Assembly (NCBI GenBank): GCA_903813345.2
Contig: CAIIXF020000004.1
Span: forward strand, 12,980,196 to 13,044,195
Direction of reading: 5' to 3'
Source: Owenia fusiformis
Lineage: Eukaryota > Annelida > Polychaeta > Sabellida > Oweniidae
DNA: 64,000 nucleotides
Positions within the stretch are counted from its first letter, which is position 1. Each line of letters starts with the position of its first letter. Under the pieces are notes generated by a model. The model made no database searches. It saw only the letters and a list, made by a program, of their open reading frames with translations, and was not told the DNA's origin. The position numbers and the translations under genes were made by a program. Of the stretch, positions 34,156-46,100 are shown one piece after another.

Positions 34156-37100
34156 TCACATGAACATTTTGTATAAGAAAACGATCACCATGAATAATAG
34201 CATCTGAAAGATAAACGTCTTTAGCCGTGATTCACCACCTGCGTCATTTCCGGTTGGCCTCGTTTTCAAAGGGGCGTATACCCTTTCCCATTGGGTGTTA
34301 ATGGCGTCTTTGGCTCCACTCCATGGTTTCCTACCTTGTAGCCGATACTGGTAAGGAGTACATGGGCCAAATAGACAATTAAGAGCACAGCGAGGATCCT
34401 CTTTGAAAAGTTTCCCTAAAAGCAAAATGTAGTTTTAGACACTTGTGGTGTTTACCAAGCTGCTACTGGTTTCAATTTTTTGTTTTTTTTCTTGATGTCA
34501 AAAGTGTTACAGTATCAGTCTTGCATTAACTTTAGTAATCTCGAAACATAATGTATCAATAACGTATACGAGTCTAACGTTGAAGACCGGACCTATAGAC
34601 AGCAGTATTGTACTTTCAGACAAAATATACAAAGCATTGACAGTTCGTATTCCATATATTATAAACACATATTGTCAATTTCCAAACATAGAACATCATT
34701 GAAATACTTTGTACATACATTGAGCACGAGGTATATAGATGAACGTGTTCTATTGAATGACCATGAGGAACAGATAACGGAAATTTTCTTCAAAAGGTTC
34801 ACGTATCTACCAATGAACGGTGTCATGGCACATGGATAACCATAGAATTGGAAATACAAATATAAAACAACCAAACAAACAAAATATATACTTACATAAA
34901 TCTGGTTTACACTGAGCTTGTTCTGCAATCTCATCCATGAATGGAATCCAATCTACTTGAATTGTGTGTCGCTGTGATTTCACATATCTCTCAGACATGT
35001 CTTCTTTTTTCTTTTTGATATCCTCACACATTTCCTCCCTTGGTGGGAGTTGGATGTCCCCCTATATGAGGAAGTAAAGAATCGATGACAAAACACAGCG
35101 TTGGAATCCAGAAAACAAAGAAAACAGCATTCAAAATTGATTGTGACCAAAACCTTCAGAATCTGCATTACCATATAACAGGATCTTAAGAGGTTCTGGA
35201 CAAATCATTTGATTCTGGACTTGACATTTTTTTTTCCAACGAAATCACATCCAAGGGTTGAATTTTTATTGGATATTTAGAGAGCGAGTCCTGTATTGAT
35301 TTCAATAAAAAGGTTAAAATAGAACGCTATTTGAGAGTTAATCTTATACTTTCATTACATTGATAAATTAAGGCAAATTCTGAAAAATGTTAAAGTGCAT
35401 TTTTTATGAAATATTATCCAAGTATTTAGATGAAACGGTCTTATTTAAATACAAATCATAACATGATGATATTTTTTCATAAAATATTTCTTCAAGAAAT
35501 TCAATTGAAGGCTCAAGATAAAACGAGCTAATTTAGGTGAAAACCCTTACATGATGATGTGTTTTCATGACTTCTTTCATAAAATTCCATCAAGGGGTGA
35601 AAATAAAATGATCGAATTTAAGTGATTTAAGGATCACGAGGATAGGTTTTCTTGGATATTTTCTATGAAATCCCATCCGGTGGTCAAGGTAAAATTTTTA
35701 TTTGGTATATTTGGTCACATGTTCGAACCCATAGAACCATATAGGAACGTCATTTTGAATGTTACGTGATAAATCCATATAAGGCTTTTAGAACAATGTG
35801 GGGAAAGATGAGGGGAAACCCCTGACACCTGTTCACGATTTTATCCGAACGTTCATCGGATCATTTCGGTTTTTATGCACTTCATTATTTTACCGAAGTT
35901 TGCCGATTCGATTCGTCGTATTTCGGAATATTGGGGACAATTTTATACTCCATTGGGAGTATTTTTAATCTACTTCTTATTACGAAGATTCCCGAACCTT
36001 GTTCGGATTAATCCGGATTTTCTGACCTACTTCATCTACCGAGATTTAACGAGTTTACATTCGGCTCATTTCGGAATCCTGGTGACAATTTTATACTCCA
36101 TTGGAGTATTTTTGATCTACTTCTTATGACGAAGATTTCCGAACCTTGTTCGGATTAATCCGGATTTTCTGACCTACTTCATCTACCGAGATTTAACGAG
36201 TTTACATTCGTCTCATTTCGGAATCCTGGTGACAATTTTATACTCCATTGGAGTATTTTTGATCTACTTTTTCTGGATTTTGCCCTACTTATTATATCTT
36301 TACAACAAGCAAATCAAAAAATTCGCCATGAACGGGTCTCGATCGACTAACCTAGAGCATGGAAGCTAGGCACGTTAGCCATGAGGCTAACGTGCAACCG
36401 ATACGAAAGGATAAAAGTATTATATATTTATACCGAGCGTCAATTCAAAATGATCTTCACTTTTGACTGCACGTAAATACAACTCGTCAGTTGTATCCAG
36501 AATAGATGAACGCCTGTGGTACTAGTGAATAACCAAGTCCCAGGCGAGTGGTTCGCACCCCACCGTGATATGTTATTTTTGCTTTTTTAATACGACAGAA
36601 AGGAGCAAGGTCACTGGCATGTAGCGGTCCTGATATCGATACATTCTACACGCAATAAAACCAGATACCTGCGTGTGATTAAACTACATGTTAGAGCGTC
36701 GATATCCTACAAATCCTATTTTTTCATAAAAATATTTTTTCATGAAATCCAATCGAAGGGTGAAGATAAAACGATCTTTTAGGTAAAACAGCTTTACATG
36801 ATCTGGTGATGTGTTTTCATAACTTTTTTCATAAAAGACCATTCTCGGTTTGGAGAACAAAGTTCGTCACTCTAATTGAGCGTTATCCCTGCTTCGGACA
36901 AATTTGATTTTTTTACATAATATAGATTTGAATGTCTTCTTTTGAATAGTCATAGTTTAATTTGGGTAATATTTCTAGATTTTTCATATAAAAATTCTAG
37001 TGAAACACCCAACGTCGCTTTTATGATTCGTACCACTTTTTTAACTTGGTGTATTGCATATTTCCGTGGGTTGATTTGAAAAAAAGACAAACAACGTATA

Positions 37101-40100
37101 CATGAATATGTCATAAGCATATAGTGAGATAATTGTTAGATTAGGTTTGCTATAAGTGACTTTAAAACAAAAAAATAAAAAACATTAGTTCACGTGTTAA
37201 AGTCCCATTGACCACGACATCAAGGAAAATTGAGCTTTTTGTCATCAGACATCTTTATAGATTGAACTAGCTATGTACTACATTTTTAAATACACTCACA
37301 TTGTACATGTAGCTGTAATATCTAAGATGTTATTTTTATTGATGAAAAGATTCTTACATACTAAAGTTACATTAAAATATCAATTGCAATAGCCACCTGT
37401 TTTTAACATCCCTTTGTCACTCATCCCTTAATTATCTCTGTGTATCTTAAACGTGTGTGTGTTCGATGTTGATAGCACCCGAGTGCAACCTAAGGAGCAC
37501 ATACAATACATTTTGTGTATGCCCAGTCTGGCCGCCTTATATCTGCCTGCACCGAGAAATGGGCGCAGCTTTGACAATTAACGAATGATATAACGATATC
37601 ACGGATTTCACCGAATGTTATTCATCCCTAAATAGCTTTTTTATTTAGTCTTATGATCCGACTGATGTTTCAATTTTTTGCAGTGACTCTGAAATTGCTG
37701 CGCCAGATATGACATCACAGCGACTCATTTTCCTACATTTAAATCACTAAACTAAATCAATTGAAACATAATCATTAAAGAATGAGGACCTTGTATTTTA
37801 CTTTGGACGAGGGTAGTGGCCATGTCTTGGCATGGCTAGTTGTGCATTAACGTTTGATACTGTTGTGCGGATAAAAATAATGAATATATGTTAAAGTAGC
37901 ACTAAACAGATACTTTTAAAGTTAAAAGAATATAGTTACATTTAAAGAATGGGCCCAACGAATAGATATTGAATATAGGACTCGTTTGATGAAACGTTCG
38001 TTCTTTTAATTCTAATAAACCTAGAAATCAATCAACGATTAAGTAAATTGACAAGACTTCATGTTCAAGTTGGCTGAATTTCGTGTAACTTAACTCCGTT
38101 ATGTTTCTAGATTTTACATATGGAGAACAGAATTCGAAATCATAATCACAATCGTATTTTAAGGCAAATAGGCCATGAATATGCTTTTAGTTACACGGTG
38201 GATGATCAAATTAACACATTTTGGATGTTGAATTTCATTTGAAGTTCATTCGAATTAACGCATTATCGTGGGAAAGCCCATGGCATTATCCAATAAAATT
38301 GATATATATACTGTCTAGGCTGAGACTAACATATATAATGTTATTTAATGTATTTAATATACAGGATATATCTGAGAAAGTTATGCAATATATCTACACG
38401 AGAAATAGTAGGGACCGAGGGTTGATATATTACCTTTACCTGTCGAAAATCGAGTATAAACTATGAGGATTAGATACGCATTGAATGTAATGGAACCGTC
38501 ATGTAATAATTAGAAATGATAATCACAATCAAATCATGAATATTTTATCTAGATTTAAAGTGCTTAAGATTTATTTTTAAAACTCAACCGAACTATTAAC
38601 ATTTAAAAGCACCGAACGAATTTTCTGGGGATGATGAGCGGGTGGGATGGGATGGGAGGGATAAAATGAAATACTAGATAAAATATTGATACCTTTACGC
38701 ATGTCAATCTCAAATTAGAATGCATATATCATTATCTCTTTTATTCTTCTGTATTGTAATACGATAGTCTGATTATTGTCAATATCCTATACATGAAATA
38801 ATGTACAACGTGTATTCTACATTGAATAACAAACGAAATAAAACTCATCTTTGTACGAATTTATTTTTCATATGACACAAAGTAACATAACATTGTTATA
38901 TGTTGCATTTACGACTACTACAGCAAATCAGAAAATTCGTACAATATCAAACGTAAGAGTTGTTCACAAATACATTGGTATTTTGATATGAGTATCATGT
39001 AGTATTAAAATATTAAAATCATATGATCAGCAAGTTTATAAGCTTAATATTGTATTGTTTTTTATTTAAGTGTCGCATGCTAATTTCATACATATACATC
39101 TGTACAATCATCCAAAAAGCCTCGAGCCACCAATGGCTTATGAGACACTGCTAATCAAAATAAATCATATAATATTATATAATAAGATGCATAATATGAG
39201 TCAGTTGCAGAAATAGGATTATGAACAAAGCAAAGTTCATGACCTCTATTACGAACATTGTTTGATGAACTCGATCACTCAGTCAGTTGTTGAACATATG
39301 CAAATGTGGTCAGGTTATAAATATAAGTACAATTTAAGTCCATGATATTTTCACATATTGAACATAACACTCAGTTCACAAAGAGATGTATACAAATCTA
39401 ATCCACAAGTAGAAATGATTGTTTCATGCTGTTTATGCATTGTGTATAAACTGTAATCCAAAACATGAATAAAGTGGGCAAGAGGTGGTTGTATGATGGC
39501 CCATAAAATTACATTATGTAACACCGGCACCCTGGTTCAATATAGTGCAGTGGCCCATGTTTGATATACGTACATCAAAACTCATGTTTTTTCAAGGAAA
39601 GAAGCTAGATTAGTGATATATTGAAAAATCAAACTACTATACCCCAATACTGTAGCCCGTATTTCTTTAAAAGGAATACAGGCTACAGTGAAGTTGCAAA
39701 TGGAGGACCTTTGTTTATTTCCATAGTTCTGGAGGAATACTAGATTTTACATTGTATAGATTCATCGAGCAGTTTGCAACGCACTATCACCAGAAAAGTC
39801 CTATGGAAAAGGACAAATAATACCCGCTCTATTTGCAACTTAACTGTACCCTGTATTCTTTTTAAATGTGTTCACGTGGTAGGGTAGTGTGATACTCCCT
39901 CTGCCTATGCCTACATCGTTCAATCTTTTTTTCATAGTATAACGCCTTATTAATACAACAGTTATTGAGCTGTTAAGAAAACATACTAACAAACAAACCA
40001 CCGAGTTTAGAGTAAGACATATACATGTATTGTTCTATTATCAAATCATATATTGTGTCCCAATTCTAAAACGTTAACAGTTTATGGTGTACAATAAAAC

Positions 40101-43100
40101 TATTACTATTAACCACTTTAATATATTTAGACATAAAATATCAAGTTACTCATCAGCCAACAAATCTCAAAATATCGAAAAATGAAAAATACGAGGTACT
40201 TGTTCACTCAAATCTAGGAGTCAATTGGTAATGTGTACCTATAGATAGTTCTCAAAGTAAATGAGCAAAAGCGTAACATTTGTATGTAGCATGCTTCATA
40301 AAACACTAAACTTAGCCCAAAAAGTAAGCGTGCATTTTGTTCCTGGCACTGATTGGTTAATAAGTGAATACAATTCGTTGAATGCACGATGCACTCAAAA
40401 GATTAGCAGCTTGGAAAGGCTATTGAACAAAAAGTACGCTTTCGTACTCAAAAAAGGATTACCCTTTTACAACTTTGAAGCATGAACTTCGGAAGATGTA
40501 ACGAAATGTACTTACTGTTACCCTGTGGATCCCAGGGTTTTGATATGTTCTACAAAGTCATGCAAAGACAGACCATATATGCACTAAAAATATCTGTGAC
40601 ACTTGTATGATATGTATTCCACTTTGAACCACCATCTATTTCAATATTGTGAAAATATATATTTCCCAAATTATGAAATAAAGGAGCTTGTATTCGCGAA
40701 TGCCGCTAACGCCTGTCGGCTACCGGATAAACCTACTTTACTATTTTATGGGCAATTCATTAAAATATTAATGGAATATTGTCAGGTTCTTTTCATATTT
40801 AAATGAGTCGCCCATAGAATGGTAGGTTAATCCGGAAGCTGAAATCTTCCATTCCCAAATCATAGTCTTAGCTTGTATTCGCAAATGCAACTAACGCCTG
40901 TCGGCTACCGGATTAACCTATTATTTTACTGGAAACTCATGTCAATACGAATAGTACCTGCCACTATTCCATTCATATTTAAATGACTTGGTCATATTAT
41001 ACTGGGTTAATCAGGTAGCCGGAAGGCGTTAGTTGCATTCGCGAATATAAGGTTAGCTTGTATTCAATAATGCAAGAAACGCCTGTCGGCTACCGGATTA
41101 AACTACCTCTGGAGACATCGGGATTTTAAAGCGGCGTGCAAAGCGTAATCGGGTACACCCCAGTTCTCCGAAACCCAGTTGTCCGAAACCCATTACTCCG
41201 AAAAATAAAGTCATAATTTACCAGAGAAAGCGGGGGGCGTAGCTTACTTAAACTTACGTCAGTTTCATGCCATGTATTTGGCCAAATTAATGGCATGGAC
41301 GCATTCTGTTATTCATAGATCTCTCTCTCACTTTGAATTGCATCCATTGCATGGCGTTACCAGAATGGCAGGAACGGGGGATTTATTTTACATTGTGATT
41401 CTAAAAAAAAGGTTATTAAAACACAATATATATTACGGAACAGTTTATCTTATCTTCTTCAATCTCTTTTATATAGGCAAAATAAAATGAAACATTTTGA
41501 AACAGATAAAATAATTTATCTGACTTAGCATATTTAGCCTAATTTTGCAATGATGTCAACGTGATTCAAATGTTATGCTGTCGTGATTCGCAGAGGTTGC
41601 GACAAGATTCGTTTTACAACAGATGTAACTATGAGAACATGAAAGCTCATAATCCTGATTATGCAACCTTATACAATCGTTATCTTTGGGACAAGAGCCC
41701 AAAAACAAGGTACTCGTGAACGAGAGTTGAATTTGCTCCGTGAACGATAGGATACGCTGTTCCCCACCAACAAAATACAGACATATGCTTCAGTGTCCTC
41801 AACGCAGATTGTAGAGAACAAGAGAAAAAATGAAATATACTTACTGTTAAAGTATTGTTTATTAAGTTTATTAAGTTTCACAAATAACTTTTAAATGCCT
41901 TCTTTACCGTCAACGGACACTCAAATAAATACACAATACAATGCAATGCAATGTAATACAACGCATTACAATACAAACTAAATTAGAGTATTTGTGCATA
42001 GCATTTTCCCCTTTTGTTTGAAGGATATTTTAAGAATAATTCCAGCGTTCGTACACACCTGGAAATGTCAGGGTTTTGATTTAATTTTCCAAGTGCCTGA
42101 AATGTCAGAGAATTTTAAAATAAGGTCAAAAAGGGCCAAAGAGTCCGGGAATTTTGAAACTGTAGACATGTCATGGAAATGTCAGGGAAATTTGTATCAG
42201 TGTTGAAAAAATGATGTTCCAGAAAAATAAATTTTAGGACTATGACAGGATCTCAATGAAATCCAAAATGTAACATTTAGTTGATTCCACACGGGGCGTG
42301 TACATTGTCTAACATATATCTAAAAGGTTTACACTGTCTTGATTAATGAACTTCTTAGATCTAGTCGCGCTTCAGAAGTGGAAATCCTTCAATTATCAGA
42401 GGTTAATGTTTCTAAAACTGTATTGAAATAAACGTACGTCTTGTTTTCAAACCTACACCTTGCTCCTTTCTGTCGTATTAATAAAGCAAAAATAACATAT
42501 CACGGTGGGATACGAACCACTCGCCTGGGATTTGGTTATTCACTAACACCATAGGCGTTCACCTATTCTGGATACAACTGACGAGTTGTATCTAAGTGGA
42601 GTCAAAAGCGAAGATCATTCTAAATTGACGCTCGGTATAAATATATGATACCTTTATCATCTCACATTGGTGAACGTTAGCCTCATGGCTAGCGTGTTTA
42701 GCTTCCACTCTCTAGTAGTCGATCGAAACCCGTTCATGGCGAACTTTTTGATTTGCTTGCTGTCAACTTATAATAAGTAGGGCAAAATCCAGAAAAAGTA
42801 GATCAAAAATACTCCAATGGAGTATAAAATTGTCACCAGGAATCCGAAATGAGACGAATGTTAACTCGTTAAATCTCGGTAGATAAAGTAGGTCAGAAAA
42901 TCCGGATTAATCCGAACTGATTCGGGAATCTTCGTCATAAGAAGTAGATCAAAAATCCAGAGAAGTAGATCAAAAATACTCCAATGGAGTATAAAATTGT
43001 CACCAGGATTCCGAAATGAGCCGAATGTAAACTCGTTAAATCTCGGTAGATGAAGTAGGTCAGAAAATCCGGATTAATCCGAACAAGGTTCGGGAATCTT

Positions 43101-46100
43101 CGTAATAAGAAGTAGATTAAAAATACTCCCAATGGAGTATAAAATTGTCCCCAATATTCCGAAATACGACGAATCGAATCGGCAAACTTCGGTAAAATAA
43201 TGAAGTGCATAAAAACCGAAATGATCCGATGAACGTTCGGATAAAATCGTGAACAGGTGTCAGGGGTTTCCCCTCATCTTTCCCCACATTGTTCTAAAAG
43301 CCTTATATGGATTTATCACGTAACATTCAAAATGACGTTCCTATATGGTTCTATGGGTTCGAACATGTGACCAAATATACCAAATAAAAATTTTACCTTG
43401 ACCACTGGATGGGATTTCATAGAAAATATCCAAGAAAACCTATCCTCGTGATCCTTAAATCACTTAAATTCGATCATTTTATTTTCACCCCTTGATGGAA
43501 TTTTATGAAAGAAGTCATGAAAACACATCATCATGTAAGGGTTTTCACCTAAATTAGCTCGTTTTATCTTGAGCCTTCAATTGAATTTCTTGAAGAAATA
43601 TTTTATGAAAAAATATCATCATGTTATGATTTGTATTTAAATAAGACCGTTTCATCTAAATACTTGGATAATATTTCATAAAAAATGCACTTTAACATTT
43701 TTCAGAATTTGCCTTAATTTATCAATGTAATGAAAGTATAAGATTAACTCTCAAATAGCGTTCTATTTTAACCTTTTTATTGAAATCAATACAGGACTCG
43801 CTCTCTAAATATCCAATAAAAATTCAACCCTTGGATGTGATTTCGTTGGAAAAAAAATATGTCAAGTCCAGAATCAAATGATTTGTCCAGAACCTCTTAA
43901 GATCCTGTTATATGAAATTAAACAATTGTTGACATATTATGGAAAGCAACACTGGACATCAAAACTCGCCACCAGACGAACGTCTGGGGTGGTACTGTAA
44001 CACTATGCAACCACCCCTTTGTGATGCCAAACAATTAATAATTACGCCCCTTCTTGTGCTTCAGTTATTGAGTCGGAACATTCAGTGCTAATTAAGACAG
44101 ATCATTTCATTTCAATATATTTGAACCAATACAATAGATTTATACTATATATGTATACAATACTGACCTTAAAGTACACATTGATCATATTTGTTTTTTA
44201 TATCAGGTGAAAATATTACTATTTACATATAGCAAGATACGTGTATGATATATAACAGGCAAGCCTATAAGAACGCAATATATCGGGTGTCCCAAAAAGT
44301 GAATAACTTTATGACAAGTATTTTCTCAGCAATTGATGTCTTTTTATCAAAATTTTCTCTTAAGTAGCCACAGGGTATCATTGGCAAGTTTTTGGAAACA
44401 GAGAAGAATGAGACAATTTAATAAACCTAGCACAGACAAGCTGTTTTTATATTGGATTTCTTTACATGGGTTTTTGAAGTTGCTAAAACTCACATATTGT
44501 GGATCTGATCTCTTTCATATTTGTTCAACTTGCTAATGATACTGTTAGGCTATTTTATAGGCATTTCCAATAAATTTGAGTCATCAATTGCTGAGAAAAT
44601 GCTTGTCAAAAAGAGATTAATTTTTTGGGATACCCGATATATAATGTATTCTATAATTATGTATCTTATAATAGAGGAACGGTTACTTATAGGTTCAGTA
44701 AATTCGTATCCACCAAAATGGTTCGTATTGTTTATTATCCATATGAATATATACTCCATGTACACCCGACCCTGGCTTATATATACCTTGAAAACAGCCG
44801 CAGCCCATCGACACTGTAGTTCTGCGATTGGATTAATTGCACCCCATGGCTGGATACACCCTATGACCGCTAGTGTAGGGTGTTCCAGATCAGGAGCCCA
44901 TGCATATTTGTACAAATCAACATGATTATCGTGTACATCAAGAACGCTGTCGTCTAGAAACGGGAATCCAAATTTGTAACCTGTTGCTAGAAAAACGACA
45001 TCTGCTTCGACCTCGGTTCCATCTACGAATTTCACGCCATTTACCGTAAAGTGATCTATATCTGGTCGTATTTGTATGGCACCACATATAATTCGGTTTG
45101 GTAGATCATCGTTTACCATAGGATGTTGTGAATAGAATCGATGGTTTGGCCTTAACGAGTACTTTTCGTGGTCGAAACGTTTCTCTATAATACTCTCGGC
45201 CACGGAATTTACCCAGGATATCGGAAGTAAATCTTTGAGGAGCTCATTAACGCGTTTGGTGAATATTAGGTCTTGTGGGACACCTGCCGACCCTACTCTA
45301 TTTAATACCCATGAACCCCTCCTCGTACTCAAGTACACCTGTAAATCAGAATAGATGGATATATCATTAAGAATACGAACACTCACGATCAGACTCCATT
45401 GAAATATCTTGATGCATTGATTTTGAGATGCAGTGAAGTGCGCATATGGTTTCAGTCAATATTTCATATTTGTGTCATATTAATAGTTCAATACAAAATG
45501 TCATGTCAGAAGCATGACGTATATTCAATCTCTATAAAATGTATCGATTTTCTTTGCTAACAGCTTGTGTTCACAACGTCCACATAGCTCTACGAACGTT
45601 TACAAAAAATGTCATAACCACATCGCTCAAGAATTTGCTCCATCATCATAAAAATGTCAACAATTCGTCTTAACAGAAACCAGACATACTCTCAAACAAT
45701 CGTTTACCTCAAAACGGCGGCTTTGAACAAATAAAGTTATGTGCCCACATATAGTCAGTCATAAAGTATACTTCGTACACGCACCTGCTTAGCAACACGG
45801 CTTAGTTCTACAGCGGCATCTCCACCAGAATTTCCGATTCCAACAATCACAATATTTTTATCCTCATAACCTCTCAAATCTTTGTAGTCATGACTGTGAA
45901 TTATACGACCTGTACATTTTAAAACAAAACAGATTAGACCTACATTCACTGGGCGAAGTGACTAAATATAAACAATTTCAATCACCAATAATCAGTGAAT
46001 ACATGATTATTATCTGGTTAAAACCTATTATCGAGACTATTATTGCTGATTATCACTGATTATCGAGACTTATTAATCAACAATAACTAGTGTTTTAACT

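Larger units (their letters stand above)
36612..42456. other. Interior of the inverted-repeat element
   Basis: 5.8 kb of AT-rich DNA. Apart from the LINE-tail-like piece (39061-39165), a small hairpin (39650-39688) and three CGCGAATGC-type MITE copies (40685-41105), I see nothing supported. Short CCGAAACCCA(G/T)T repeats occur at 41160-41205 and ATGCAATGC-type repeats at 41935-41975. Confidence 0.5.
35172..43914. mobile_element. 8.7-kb element with 1.44-kb terminal inverted arms, family unknown
   Basis: Left arm 35172-36611 and right arm 42457-43914 are inverted copies. The outermost bases are CATATAACAGG and CCTGTTATATG; a TA or TATA duplication is compatible but is confounded by their symmetry. 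The 5.8-kb interior has no long open frame, no transposase and no recognisable capsid or polymerase gene, so it is non-autonomous or not a transposon at all. The outer roughly 950 bp of the arms look nearly identical and the inner roughly 480 bp noticeably less so. It lies wholly within FMO intron 5. Confidence 0.75.

Noticed and set aside
35875-36129. Hydrophobic 84-codon frame, repeated in the opposite arm (42935-43210)
   Set aside because: It tracks the 170-bp tandem module in the inverted arms; identity between arms is at DNA level and no signal or domain supports a protein.
36330-36560. tRNA gene
   Set aside because: A B-box-like GGTTCGCACCC and a hairpin are present, but I could not fold a cloverleaf with an acceptor stem and the A box is lacking.
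35172-43914. Large virus-like DNA element of the Polinton type
   Set aside because: The arm length would fit, but no polymerase, integrase, capsid or packaging gene is visible and the ends do not show the expected 6-bp duplication.
44521-44925. Plus-strand 134-codon frame
   Set aside because: It is antisense to FMO exon 5 and the adjacent MITE.
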